From NCBI RefSeq assembly GCF_002563775.1, contig NZ_PDJO01000001.1:3784501-3848500 (forward strand): a stretch of DNA of 64,000 nt, read 5' to 3'. This document shows, piece after piece, positions 39,117-50,217 of this stretch. Made by a program: the position numbers and the translations under genes. Source of the DNA: Thioclava sp. ES.031. Its GTDB lineage: Bacteria; Pseudomonadota; Alphaproteobacteria; Rhodobacterales; Rhodobacteraceae. The first letter of the stretch is position 1; each line of letters opens with the position of its first letter. The notes beneath the pieces were generated by a model. The model saw nothing but the letters and a program-made list of their open reading frames with translations. It did no database searches and was not told the origin of the DNA.

Positions 39117-39527
39117 TGAACAATCAATGCGTTGACACGAAACTGTTGCAGTTTTGCGCAGCCCTCTAAGATTCGTTTCGGGGAATCTCACGTCAAGCGC
39201 AAAGGTCGGTTGCCTGCTGGCTCAACCCCTTGCTAGCTTCTACCTGCGATTCACGTCGCCTTGGGGGACATGACGCATTTATCTGGCCGTCGAGGGCAAA
39301 TAAGTCTGCCACGACAAATGAAAACGCCTGGCGGCGACCAGCGAAATGCGATTCCGATTCTCGAGGGGGTATAACCCCTCACTTTCGGCAAATCTGCCTG
39401 AAACCGGGTGTCAATCCCGGCGGGTAGGTCGTGTCTGTTTGTGATTGAAACCGGCCTGTCAGCCGGACTTTCCGCAATGCCAAGGGACAAAGACGCACCT
39501 GATTTGTGTTTGGCGATGGGCGGAAAA
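39117..39527 (+). promoter_or_regulatory. dnaA upstream region with a GANTC cluster
   Basis: This 411-base region precedes dnaA. GANTC pentamers occur at 39170, 39183, 39248, 39350 and 39356, with another at 39068 in the rpsT trailer. GANTC is the target of the cell-cycle methylase CcrM in alphaproteobacteria. A weak promoter-like pair TTGCCT (39210) and TAGCTT (39234) may drive dnaA. I see no sequence close to the DnaA box TTATCCACA, so nothing here proves an origin. Confidence 0.5.
39363..39380 (+). promoter_or_regulatory. Palindromic hairpin before dnaA
   Basis: GAGGGG-GTATAA-CCCCTC, six perfect pairs, about 150 bases before the dnaA start. It directly follows two of the GANTC sites. It could be an mRNA leader structure or a protein site; it has no T-run. 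Confidence 0.35.
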
Positions 39528-40919
39528 ATGACGGACGACACTTGGGGGCAGGTTTGCAATGAGCTTCAAAAAGCGGTTGGGCAGAACAACTACACGACCT
39601 GGATCGCTCCGCTCGAGCTGATCGACCTCGAGGACGGCATCGCCTCGTTTCAAGCACCGACGAAATTCATGTGCGACTGGGTTTCGCGCAACTTCGCGGA
39701 ACCGATCCTGAGCGAACTGCGCCGGGCCGGTGTCTCCGCCGAGCGCGTCAATATCTCGGTCCCGTCGCGCCGCCCCATGAACGGCTCTGCGAATGGCGCC
39801 ACGCGCCCGACCGTTCCGGCCCCTGCCCCGGCCGCTCCTGTCGCCAAACCGCGCAAGACCCCGCGCCCCGACGAGCCGCTTCCCGGCGCGCCGCTGGATT
39901 CGCGCTTCACCTTCGACAGCTTCGTCGTCGGCAAACCGAACGAGCTGGCCCATGCCGCCGCCAAGCGCGTCGCCGAAGGCGGCCCCGTCACCTTCAACCC
40001 GCTGTTCCTCTATGGCGGCGTCGGCCTTGGTAAGACGCACCTCATGCACGCCATCGCGCATGACCTGCAGCATCAGCGCCCCGATCTGCGCGTGCTCTAC
40101 CTCTCGGCCGAGCAGTTCATGTATCGCTTCGTGCAGGCGCTGCGCGAAAAGCAGATCATGGACTTTAAAGAGATGTTCCGCTCGATCGACGTCCTCATGG
40201 TCGATGACGTGCAGTTCATCGCCGGCAAGGATTCCACGCAGGAAGAGTTCTTCCACACGTTCAACGCGCTGGTCGATCAGGGCAAACAGATCGTCATCTC
40301 GGCGGATCGTGCGCCCGGCGAGATCAAGGATCTCGAAGAGCGCATCAAGTCGCGCCTGTCCTGCGGCCTCGTCGTCGACCTGCACCCGACCGATTACGAA
40401 CTGCGCCTTGGTATTCTGCAGACCAAGACCGAAGCCTATAAGAGCGAGTATCCCGATCTGAAGATCGCCCCCGGCGTTCTGGAATTCGTGGCGCACCGGA
40501 TCACGTCGAACGTGCGTATCCTCGAAGGCGCGTTGACCCGTCTCTTCGCCTATGGCTCGCTGATCGGGCGCGAAATCACGATGGATCTGGCGCAGGAATG
40601 CCTCAAGGACCAGCTGCGCCAATCCGAGCGCAAGGTCACCGTCGAGGAAATCCAGCGCAAGGTGGCGGAACATTACAACGTCCGCCTCTCGGATCTCGTG
40701 GGCCCCAAACGCCTGCGTGCCATCGCACGGCCGCGTCAGGTCGCGATGTTCCTCGCGAAATCGCTGACCACCCGTTCGCTTCCCGATATCGGGCGCCGCT
40801 TCGGTGGGCGCGATCACACCACGATCATGCATGGCATCCGCAAGATCGAAGAGCTGCGCGGCACGGATTCGCAGCTCGCCGAAGATATCGAGTTGCTCCG
40901 CCGCCTCCTTGAAAGCTGA
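39528..40919 (+). CDS. dnaA: Chromosomal replication initiator DnaA
   Basis: 463 residues from ATG 39528 (GGGCGGA upstream); an open frame reaching 39408 would add an unlikely 40-residue leader. Domain I (1-80, WGQVCNELQKAVGQNNYTTWI) is followed by a Pro/Ala-rich linker (90-120), then the AAA+ domain with Walker A GGVGLGKT (163-170) and Walker B LMVDD (223-227). Domain IV has the DNA-binding signature RSLPDIGRRFGGRDHTTIMH. It binds DnaA boxes and opens the origin. Confidence 0.97.
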   Translation: MTDDTWGQVCNELQKAVGQNNYTTWIAPLELIDLEDGIASFQAPTKFMCDWVSRNFAEPILSELRRAGVSAERVNISVPSRRPMNGSANGATRPTVPAPAPAAPVAKPRKTPRPDEPLPGAPLDSRFTFDSFVVGKPNELAHAAAKRVAEGGPVTFNPLFLYGGVGLGKTHLMHAIAHDLQHQRPDLRVLYLSAEQFMYRFVQALREKQIMDFKEMFRSIDVLMVDDVQFIAGKDSTQEEFFHTFNALVDQGKQIVISADRAPGEIKDLEERIKSRLSCGLVVDLHPTDYELRLGILQTKTEAYKSEYPDLKIAPGVLEFVAHRITSNVRILEGALTRLFAYGSLIGREITMDLAQECLKDQLRQSERKVTVEEIQRKVAEHYNVRLSDLVGPKRLRAIARPRQVAMFLAKSLTTRSLPDIGRRFGGRDHTTIMHGIRKIEELRGTDSQLAEDIELLRRLLES

Positions 40920-41033
40920 TCTGGCCCGCCGGGCTTGACGCTCCGGGCAAAGCGGCCGAAGGTCTGCGAAAACCGTTGTGCCGGCGGCGCGAGGTGCTAC
41001 CTTGCCAGCCCCGGAAAGTCGTGAGGGATCGAC

Positions 41034-42152
41034 ATGAAATTCAGCATCGAACGCGCCGCTCTGCTCAAGGCCGTCTCGCAAGCGCAATCCGTTGTGGAAC
41101 GCCGCAACACGATCCCGATCCTTGCAAACGTCCTGATCGAAGCCGAAGGCGACACCGTCCAGTTCCGCGCGACCGACCTCGACATCGAGGTGGTCGACAA
41201 GGCGCCCGCGCAGGTCGAACAGGCCGGGGCCACGACCGTCTCGGCGGTCATGCTGCATGAAATCGTGCGCAAATTGCCCGACGGCGCGCTGGTCTCGATC
41301 TCGGACGATCCGACCGCCGGGCGTCTGAACGTGCAGGCCGGCCGGTCGAGCTTCAACCTCGCCACGCTGCCGAAGGAAGACTTCCCGGTGATGGCCTCCT
41401 CGGAATACACCGCGAATTTCACGGCCAAGGCCGGGGTGCTCAAGCGCCTGTTCGACAAGTCGAAATTCGCGATCTCGACCGAAGAGACCCGCTATTATCT
41501 CAACGGCGTCTATATGCATATCGCGACCGGCGAAGACGGTCAGGTCCTGCGCTGCGTCGCGACCGACGGTCACCGTCTGGCGCGTATCGATTCCGGCCTG
41601 CCGGACGGCGCCTCGGGCATGCCCGGCGTGATCGTACCGCGCAAAACGGTGAACGAGCTGCGCAAGCTGCTGGAAGATGACGATCAGGAAATCGCGGTCT
41701 CCGTGTCGGAAACCAAGGTCCGTTTCGCGACCCCGGTGATCACGCTGACCTCGAAGGTCATCGACGGCACCTTCCCCGATTACACCCGCGTCATCCCGAC
41801 CGGAAACACTCGCCAGCTCGAAGTCGACGCGTCCGAATTCGCGAAAGCGGTGGACCGTGTGGCGACCGTCTCGTCCGAGCGTTCGCGCGCGGTGAAGCTC
41901 GCGCTCGACGCCGACAAGCTGGTGCTGTCGGTCAACGCGCCCGATGCCGGTGCCGCGGAAGAAGAGCTGGTCGTGGCCTATGCCGACGAGCCGCTGGAGA
42001 TCGGTTTCAACGCGAAATACCTGCTCGAAATCGCGAGCCAGGTCGATCGCGAGAATGCCGTCTTCCTGTTCAACTCCTCGGGCGATCCGACCCTGATGCG
42101 CGAAGGTGGCGACACCTCGGCGGTCTATGTGGTCATGCCGATGCGCGTGTGA
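41034..42152 (+). CDS. dnaN: DNA polymerase III beta clamp
   Basis: 372 residues. MKFSIERAALLKAVSQAQSVVERRNTIPILANVLIEA is the classic N-terminus and DPTLMREGGDTSAVYVVMPMRV the clamp C-terminus that contacts clamp-binding proteins. It forms a ring dimer that tethers the polymerase. It lies 114 bases after dnaA. Confidence 0.97.
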   Translation: MKFSIERAALLKAVSQAQSVVERRNTIPILANVLIEAEGDTVQFRATDLDIEVVDKAPAQVEQAGATTVSAVMLHEIVRKLPDGALVSISDDPTAGRLNVQAGRSSFNLATLPKEDFPVMASSEYTANFTAKAGVLKRLFDKSKFAISTEETRYYLNGVYMHIATGEDGQVLRCVATDGHRLARIDSGLPDGASGMPGVIVPRKTVNELRKLLEDDDQEIAVSVSETKVRFATPVITLTSKVIDGTFPDYTRVIPTGNTRQLEVDASEFAKAVDRVATVSSERSRAVKLALDADKLVLSVNAPDAGAAEEELVVAYADEPLEIGFNAKYLLEIASQVDRENAVFLFNSSGDPTLMREGGDTSAVYVVMPMRV

Positions 42153-42164
42153 CGCCTGACGGAC

Positions 42165-42183
42165 GCCTCCGGCGGGGATATTT
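42165..42183 (-). repeat. AAATATCC-type element, copy 4
   Basis: GCCTCCGGCGGGGATATTT, identical over 19 bases to 6106-6124, here between dnaN and recF. It lies 13 bases after the dnaN stop, and its ATATTTTT end could help terminate or attenuate the dnaN transcript. Confidence 0.6.
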
Positions 42184-42204
42184 TTACCAACACGAAGAGG
42201 CGCG

Positions 42205-43263
42205 ATGCTGCGTGAGCTGAAGATATTGCAGTTCCGCTCGCATCGCCGTGCCGAGATTCCGCTCGATGGGCGGCCCGTGGCGATCTACGGGCCGAACGGC
42301 GCGGGCAAGACGAATATCCTCGAGGCGGTCTCGCTGCTCTCGCCCGGGCGCGGGCTGCGCCGCGCGCAGGCCGATGAGTTGATGCGCCGCGCCGAAGCTG
42401 TGGGCTGGAAGCTGCGCGCCGTCACCGACACCCATGAGATCGAGACCTCCGCCCTGCCCGGAGAGTCGCGCCGGGTCGAAATCGACGGTAAGGCCGCGCC
42501 GCAGGTGGCACTGGCGCAGATCCTGCGCGTGCTGTGGCTGGTGCCCTCGATGGACCGGCTCTGGATCGAAGGCGCGGAAGGGCGCAGGCGGTTTCTCGAT
42601 CGGATGGTGATGAGCTTCACCCCCGCCCATGCCGAGGTGACGCTGGCCTATGAAAAGGCGATGCGCGAACGTAACCGACTGCTGAAAGACATGGTCCGCG
42701 ACCCGAACTGGTATCACGCTCTGGAGGCGCAGATGGCCGAAGCCGGTGCTGCGATCCGGGCGAACCGAGCCGAGGCCCTGACGCGGATCATGCAGGCGCA
42801 GGCGGATGCGGCGACGGCGTTTCCCGCGGCGCATCTGGTCCTCGAGAATGAGGGCCCCGAGGATCTGGCTACCGCGCTCGACGCCAACCGCCCCCGCGAC
42901 ATGGCGGCAGGGCGCACGCTGGAGGGGCCGCACCGGGCCGACCTGCTGGCCACTTACGTCGAGAAGGACGCGCCTGCCGCGCAATGCTCTACCGGCGAGC
43001 AGAAGGCGCTGCTGATCTCGCTGATCCTCGCCAATGCGCGGGCGCTTGCGGGCGAGGATGTGGTGCTTCTGCTCGACGAGGTCGCTGCCCATCTGGACTC
43101 CGGCCGGCGCGCGGCGCTTTATGACGAAATCTGTGCGATGGGCGCGCAGGTGATGATGACCGGGACCGGCGCGGAACTTTTCGAGGCGCTCGGCCCCCGC
43201 GGTCAATATCTGGAAGTGATCGAGGGGCCGCAGGGCTCCGAAGTGAGGGAGGCAACGCCATGA
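42205..43263 (+). CDS. recF: Recombination/replication repair protein RecF
   Basis: 352 residues. An SMC-like ATPase: LKILQFRSHRRAEI, Walker A GPNGAGKTNILEAVSLLSPGRG, the signature STGEQKALLISLILA and Walker B VVLLLDEVAAHLD. It loads RecA at gaps. The stop overlaps the next start (ATGA). Confidence 0.95.
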   Translation: MLRELKILQFRSHRRAEIPLDGRPVAIYGPNGAGKTNILEAVSLLSPGRGLRRAQADELMRRAEAVGWKLRAVTDTHEIETSALPGESRRVEIDGKAAPQVALAQILRVLWLVPSMDRLWIEGAEGRRRFLDRMVMSFTPAHAEVTLAYEKAMRERNRLLKDMVRDPNWYHALEAQMAEAGAAIRANRAEALTRIMQAQADAATAFPAAHLVLENEGPEDLATALDANRPRDMAAGRTLEGPHRADLLATYVEKDAPAAQCSTGEQKALLISLILANARALAGEDVVLLLDEVAAHLDSGRRAALYDEICAMGAQVMMTGTGAELFEALGPRGQYLEVIEGPQGSEVREATP

Positions 43264-43688
43264 GCTATCCGCAGCAACGCGTGACGCTGATCACGCTGGG
43301 CGTGGCCGATCTCGACCAATCCAAGGCCTTCTATGCCGCCCTCGGCTGGGAACCCCATTCTGCGCAGAAAGACGTCGCCTTCTACCAGTTGCACGGGATG
43401 GCTCTGGGTCTGTTCTCGCTGCCTGCGCTGGCCGCCGATCAGGGCCGGCCCCGCGCAAGGCTGGGGACCGGAGCGATGACGCTGGCGCAGAATTTCGACA
43501 GCCCCGAGGAGGTGGATGCCGCCTTCGCCGCCGCGCTCAAAGCGGGCGCCACCGAATTGAAAGCCCCGGAAAAGACCTTCTGGGGCGGCTATTCGGGCTA
43601 TTACGCCGATCCCGACCACCATGTGTGGGAACTCGCCCATAACCCCTTCTGGCCGCTGGCCGACGACGGAAGCCTGACCCTCCCATGA
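43260..43688 (+). CDS. VOC (glyoxalase/bleomycin-resistance fold) protein
   Basis: 142 residues overlapping recF and the next gene by ATGA. The vicinal-oxygen-chelate fold shows VTLITLGVADLDQSKAFYAALGWEP and YYADPDHHVWELAHNPFWP, the latter holding the conserved glutamate metal ligand. Substrate unknown; this subgroup is usually annotated only as VOC family. Its placement between recF and gyrB is the odd feature. Confidence 0.9.
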   Translation: MSYPQQRVTLITLGVADLDQSKAFYAALGWEPHSAQKDVAFYQLHGMALGLFSLPALAADQGRPRARLGTGAMTLAQNFDSPEEVDAAFAAALKAGATELKAPEKTFWGGYSGYYADPDHHVWELAHNPFWPLADDGSLTLP

Positions 43689-44305
43689 CCCTTACACTGT
43701 CGCAGATCGCGCTCTATTCCGGCGCGCTGTTCGTTCTCTTCCTCACCCCCGGGCCGGTCTGGCTCGCCCTTCTCGCCCGCGCCATGTCGGGCGGGTTTGC
43801 CGCCGCCTGGCCGCTCGCATTCGGGGTCACCGTTGGCGATATGATCTGGCCCGCGCTCGCCATCCTCGGCGTGTCGTGGCTGGTCGGCGAATTCAGCTGG
43901 TTCCTCGAAGCCCTGCGCTGGGTTGCGGTCGCGATGTTCGTCGGAATGGGCGCGTTACTGATCCGCCATGCCGACCATCAGATCAGCTCCGACAGCCGCC
44001 TGACGCGCCCCGGCATGTGGGCGGGCTTCGTCGCCGGGCTCATCGTGATCATCGGCAATCCCAAGGCGATACTGTTCTACATGGGCATCCTGCCGGGCTT
44101 CTTCCCGATCGCCACGATGACATGGGTCGACATCGCCACGGTCAGCCTGATTTCTGCCATCGTGCCGCTGACCGGCAACCTGATCCTCGCCGCCTTCGTC
44201 GACCGCATCCGCAACTTCGTGCAAAGCCGCGGCAAGCTCGCAAAGCTGAACCGGATCGCGGGCGGGCTGATGATCCTTGTAGGCCTTCTTATCGCCGTGA
44301 CGTGA
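43685..44305 (+). CDS. LysE/RhtB-family translocator
   Basis: 206 residues, six hydrophobic helices. FLTPGPVWLALLARAMSGGFAAAWPLAFGVTVGD is the LysE family N-terminus and GNPKAILFYMGILPGFF the conserved central motif. It probably exports amino acids or related compounds from the cytoplasm. It is translationally coupled to the VOC gene. Confidence 0.92.
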   Translation: MTLTLSQIALYSGALFVLFLTPGPVWLALLARAMSGGFAAAWPLAFGVTVGDMIWPALAILGVSWLVGEFSWFLEALRWVAVAMFVGMGALLIRHADHQISSDSRLTRPGMWAGFVAGLIVIIGNPKAILFYMGILPGFFPIATMTWVDIATVSLISAIVPLTGNLILAAFVDRIRNFVQSRGKLAKLNRIAGGLMILVGLLIAVT

Positions 44306-44326
44306 CCCCCTAAATCTTGTGTCTGA

Positions 44327-46840
<2,514 letters not shown>

Positions 46841-46855
46841 GGCTCTGTAGGTTCG

Positions 46856-46916
46856 CGCAAAGCTTTGCATTCCACGCAAAGGTTTGCGCGATTTGCGCAT
46901 AAGTTTGCGTAGCCGG
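46856..46916 (+). repeat. Left terminal repeat array
   Basis: Three adjoining units starting at 46856 (19 bases), 46875 (21) and 46896 (21), each with a CGCA-AAG-TTTGC core; the innermost ends in GCCGG. The first contains the perfect palindrome GCAAAGCTTTGC. A related array in inverted orientation lies at 56428-56484. It begins 16 bases after the gyrB stop. Confidence 0.6.
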
Positions 46917-47093
46917 AAAATTGCTATGAATCGTCAATCGGATTTTTTTCGATTTTTTCCGTTGGCGGTCAGGAAGTTTTTTCCGCCCCGCATAGCCCAA
47001 AGCTCACGCGGCAGAGCTCCCGTCGATTCCGGTCGTTCGTCAGGCGCGATACGGACGCCGCGACCTTGTGTTGCCCGGAAGTTTGACGCTATC

Positions 47094-48754
47094 GGCCGAG
47101 GCTGTGTGGAAACCCGTCGACGAGGGCTTTCTGATGCAAGTTTTCCGCACGGCTCGTTTTTCGCGGCCTTCGACCATTCCTTCGCGCGCATCGCGGCCTG
47201 GTGAGCCCTTGCTGGGCAGAGCATGACGACTGAGCCCGGGGCGGCTGCCCGATCAGGCCGGAATGGCCTGCATCAGGCGCCGGAGGCCAATCAGCGCGAT
47301 CACTCGCTTGATATTATAGGCCAAAACATTGAGCGCCATTTCGGTGCTGACATTCTTCAGCCTCCGCGTCAGGAAATGGGTGTGCCCCATCCAAGCCTTG
47401 ATCGTGCCGAACGGGTGTTCGACCGTGCAGCGGCGCAGGGTCATCGGGTCCGCGTCCCCGCTCAGCCTTTCGCGCATCGCATCGACCAGATGCTCATGCT
47501 CCCATCGCGTGATCCGGCGTTCCTTACCACTGGTGCAGCGGTGCCGGACCGGACAATGCTGACAGGCATTGGTCCAGTAGCGACCGACCTGCAGCCCGTC
47601 TTCCTCGCGCGTGTAGCGGTAGGTCAACTCTTCACCCGCGGGGCAGGTATAGACATCGCGTGCCGGGTCATAGGCAAAATCGGCCTTCACATACATACCT
47701 TTGGCCCGGTTGCCCGAGGTTTCCGGGCGCGACACGGTCGTGGTGATCCCCGCTTGATGGCAAGCCAGGATTTGAGCCCCACTGAAATATCCCTTGTCGG
47801 CGACGGCGTGCAGGTCGTCGCGCCGCAGGGCTTCCTTGGCGGCGGTCGCCATTGGGCTGAGCTGGTCTCGATCGAAACCTTGATTGGTAACGTCGTGCAC
47901 CACGACCAGATGCGTCTCGGTATCGACCGCTGTCTGCACATTGTAGCCGACCATGCCGCTGTGCCGGGCGCTGGTCGACATGGCGCGGGCATCGGGATCG
48001 GTCAGCGATATCTGCCCGTCGGGCGCATCGGCCAAAGCCTTCTCCATTGACTTCAGCCGCGCGATCTCCTGCCGGATGCGGCCATAGCGACGGGCGAGAT
48101 GGGCAACCTTTTCGGCCCGGGCCTTACCCTCCTCCTGACGGTCTATGCGCACCATCTCATCGATGTAGCGCTCAACATCGCGCTCGAGATGTGCCAGACG
48201 GCTGGCGATCTTGTTCTTCGTGAAGTTGTGGTCGCGGTTATTCACTGCCTTGAACTTGCTGCCGTCGATGGCAACGCAATCCCCCTTCAGCACGCCAATC
48301 CGGCGGCATAGTTCCACAAACTGTGCGCAGGTCCTGCGGATGGCCGGGCCATTGTCCCGCCGGAAGTCGGAGATGGTCTTGTGGTCGGGCACCAGGCGAC
48401 CGGTTAGCCACATCAGCTCGACATTGCGACCGGCTTCGCGTTCCAGGCGGCGGCTGGACGGGATCCGGTTCAGGTAGCCATAGATGAAGAGCTTCAGGAG
48501 GACGGATGGATGGTAGCCCGGGCGACCGGTTCGAGCAGGCACACAGCGTCCGAACCCGAGCGCGAGAAGATCGAGCTCATCGACGAAGAGGTCGACGACA
48601 CGGACCAGATGATCCTCCCCAATCCAATCTTCGAGACGCTCGGGGAAAAGCGTGGCTTGCTCCCGGTCGATGCCATCAATGAAACCCGCCATCCGTGCCT
48701 CCCGCTGCCTTGCGGAAATATACCATGGACTTCAGTTTCCACACAGCCTCGGCC
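47094..48754 (-). mobile_element. IS1182-family insertion sequence
   Basis: About 1.66 kb, bounded by a perfect 20-base inverted repeat GGCCGAGGCTGTGTGGAAAC at 47094-47113 and its complement at 48735-48754. It holds one intact transposase gene. I see no convincing direct target duplication (left flank GCTATC, right flank CAGAGC). The 140 bases between the left repeat and the transposase stop hold no gene. It lies 46 bases from the end of the membrane-anchor gene and does not break it; 46917-47093 on its other side shows nothing recognisable. Confidence 0.85.
47253..48692 (-). CDS. IS1182-family transposase
   Basis: 479 residues, GGGAGG before the ATG. The N-terminal DUF772-type domain has GRPGYHPSVLLKLFIYGYLNRIPSSRRLEREA, followed by the DDE core with VAIDGSKFKAVNN and VADKGYFSGAQ. 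The C-terminal DDE part has the cysteine pair CPVRHRC and RRCTVEHPFGTIKAWMG with the catalytic glutamate. It appears intact. Confidence 0.93.
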   Translation of the reverse strand: MAGFIDGIDREQATLFPERLEDWIGEDHLVRVVDLFVDELDLLALGFGRCVPARTGRPGYHPSVLLKLFIYGYLNRIPSSRRLEREAGRNVELMWLTGRLVPDHKTISDFRRDNGPAIRRTCAQFVELCRRIGVLKGDCVAIDGSKFKAVNNRDHNFTKNKIASRLAHLERDVERYIDEMVRIDRQEEGKARAEKVAHLARRYGRIRQEIARLKSMEKALADAPDGQISLTDPDARAMSTSARHSGMVGYNVQTAVDTETHLVVVHDVTNQGFDRDQLSPMATAAKEALRRDDLHAVADKGYFSGAQILACHQAGITTTVSRPETSGNRAKGMYVKADFAYDPARDVYTCPAGEELTYRYTREEDGLQVGRYWTNACQHCPVRHRCTSGKERRITRWEHEHLVDAMRERLSGDADPMTLRRCTVEHPFGTIKAWMGHTHFLTRRLKNVSTEMALNVLAYNIKRVIALIGLRRLMQAIPA

Positions 48755-48799
48755 CAGAGCCGACATTCGCCGCTGGGCGCGGGAATGGCAGCTCTTGGT

Positions 48800-49423
48800 T
48801 TAACTCGCGTCGATCAGTTCGGCATATTCGCCGCGCAATTGAAGCTTCACCGTCACGGGGCTTCCATCGCGGTTACGCCAGAACCAGCCGTGTTGGCCGT
48901 CGAAATCTGCGAGGATGCTCCCCTCTGATCCTGTCGAGCCACGTGCTTTCTCGTAGGTTGCCGACTCGCCCGAACCATGCCCGTGCATGTCGAAGTTCAC
49001 GCGGCCACCTTCGACGATCATCCGGTATTGCGCGGCCTGCCCCTTGGTCATCAGCAGCTTCCACTCGGCCGACTGCCCGGGCTCCAGAGTGAAACTGATT
49101 TCGTCGCGCCATGGTTCGGCCTCTTCTGCATAAGCCGCGCTCACGAAAAGGCCGAGAATACTGTCGATTAGGCTCGACTGGTCCTCGACGGCCGGGACCA
49201 TGATGCGGTCCGCTTCGGCTTCCTCAGCCAACTGGGTCTTGATCTCTCCCATCTCGGTCAGTCCCAGCAAACGTCCTGCACGGGTCGGATCGATCCCATA
49301 TTCTGCCGGCAGGACGACGGTCACCAGAATGACCACGGCGGAGATGCCCGCGATGAGAGTCGATTTGAGGAGCTGGGCCGAGCTCGGCAGTTCTTCGAGG
49401 GAAGGTCGATTTGAATTGAACAT
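48800..49423 (-). CDS. Transmembrane anchor protein of metal-resistance clusters
   Basis: 207 residues. A single N-terminal membrane helix (about 20-42, LLKSTLIAGISAVVILVTVVLP) is followed by an acidic linker and a periplasmic domain with ISFTLEPGQSAEWKLLMTKGQAAQYRMIVEGG, a histidine pair (DMHGHGSGE) and WFWRNRDGSPVTVKLQLRGEY. Proteins of this kind are annotated only as transmembrane anchor protein and often sit beside HupE-like or CDF metal transporters, as here. Thirteen bases downstream of the HupE gene. Confidence 0.75.
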   Translation of the reverse strand: MFNSNRPSLEELPSSAQLLKSTLIAGISAVVILVTVVLPAEYGIDPTRAGRLLGLTEMGEIKTQLAEEAEADRIMVPAVEDQSSLIDSILGLFVSAAYAEEAEPWRDEISFTLEPGQSAEWKLLMTKGQAAQYRMIVEGGRVNFDMHGHGSGESATYEKARGSTGSEGSILADFDGQHGWFWRNRDGSPVTVKLQLRGEYAELIDAS

Positions 49424-49436
49424 GTCAGGTCTCCTT

Positions 49437-50159
49437 TCAGGCGACGAAATAGCCGGTGATCTGGTAGCCCATGAGCACGAAGCCCAGGGTCATCATCGCG
49501 ACGTTTGCGGTGTAGGCTTGGCGCAGGAAGGCGGGGCTGCGACGCCAGTAGCCCATGACGATAAGGATCATGGCGAGCGCCATGATTTGGCCGATCTCGA
49601 CACCGACGTTGAAGGCGAGCAGGTTGGGCAAAAGCCCGTCTTGCGCGATATCGTAATCGAGAATCTTCGTGGCGAGCCCGGTGCCGTGGAAGAAGCCGAA
49701 GATCAGCGTGGCGAGCTTGGTATTCGGCTGGAAACCGAACCAGCGCTGATAGGCGCCGAGATTGTCGAGCGCCTTGTAGACCACCGAGAGCCCGATGATT
49801 GCATCGACGACATAGGCATTCACGCCCCAGCCGAACCAGACGCCCAACAACATCGTTGTCGAGTGCCCCAAGGCGAAAAGGCTCACATAAAGCCCGACAT
49901 CCTTCATTCGATAGAGGAAGAACACGACGCCGAGCAGGAAGAGGATATGGTCATATCCGGTCACCATGTGTTTGGCGCCCAGATACATGAAGGGGATCAG
50001 GTTCACGCCCCAGATTTCCTGGATATAGCCCGCGTCGCCTTCGGTGACGTTATGGGCCGAGGCAGCGCTCGCCCAGAGGCTCAGAGCCAAGAGGGCCGTA
50101 AGGATGGCGGTCGCGCGCCCTATGCGCATGCGTCCGTCATCCGCAAAAGCGGAAGTCAT
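49437..50159 (-). CDS. HupE/UreJ-2-like nickel/cobalt transporter
   Basis: 240 residues with a cleavable signal peptide ending ASAASA, AAGGAGA before the ATG. Six or so helices follow. HMVTGYDH (His64, Asp70, His71) matches the HX5DH nickel-binding motif of the HupE/UreJ family, and FFHGTGLA (His158) the second family motif. No hydrogenase or urease genes are present, so it probably serves metal traffic for the resistance locus rather than enzyme maturation. The direction of transport is not settled by sequence. Confidence 0.85.
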   Translation of the reverse strand: MTSAFADDGRMRIGRATAILTALLALSLWASAASAHNVTEGDAGYIQEIWGVNLIPFMYLGAKHMVTGYDHILFLLGVVFFLYRMKDVGLYVSLFALGHSTTMLLGVWFGWGVNAYVVDAIIGLSVVYKALDNLGAYQRWFGFQPNTKLATLIFGFFHGTGLATKILDYDIAQDGLLPNLLAFNVGVEIGQIMALAMILIVMGYWRRSPAFLRQAYTANVAMMTLGFVLMGYQITGYFVA

Positions 50160-50217
50160 TTCAGTCTCCTTGGATTGTCCGCGTTGTCAGTGAGGGATGG
50201 TCCGCGAGGGACCGGCC

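Noticed and set aside
39117..39527. Possible DnaA boxes such as TTATCTGGC in the dnaA upstream region
   Set aside because: Four of nine positions differ from TTATCCACA and there is no clustering, so this cannot support an origin call.
49437..50159. HupE as a sign of a hydrogenase cluster
   Set aside because: No hydrogenase structural or maturation gene is in the window, and the neighbours point to metal resistance.
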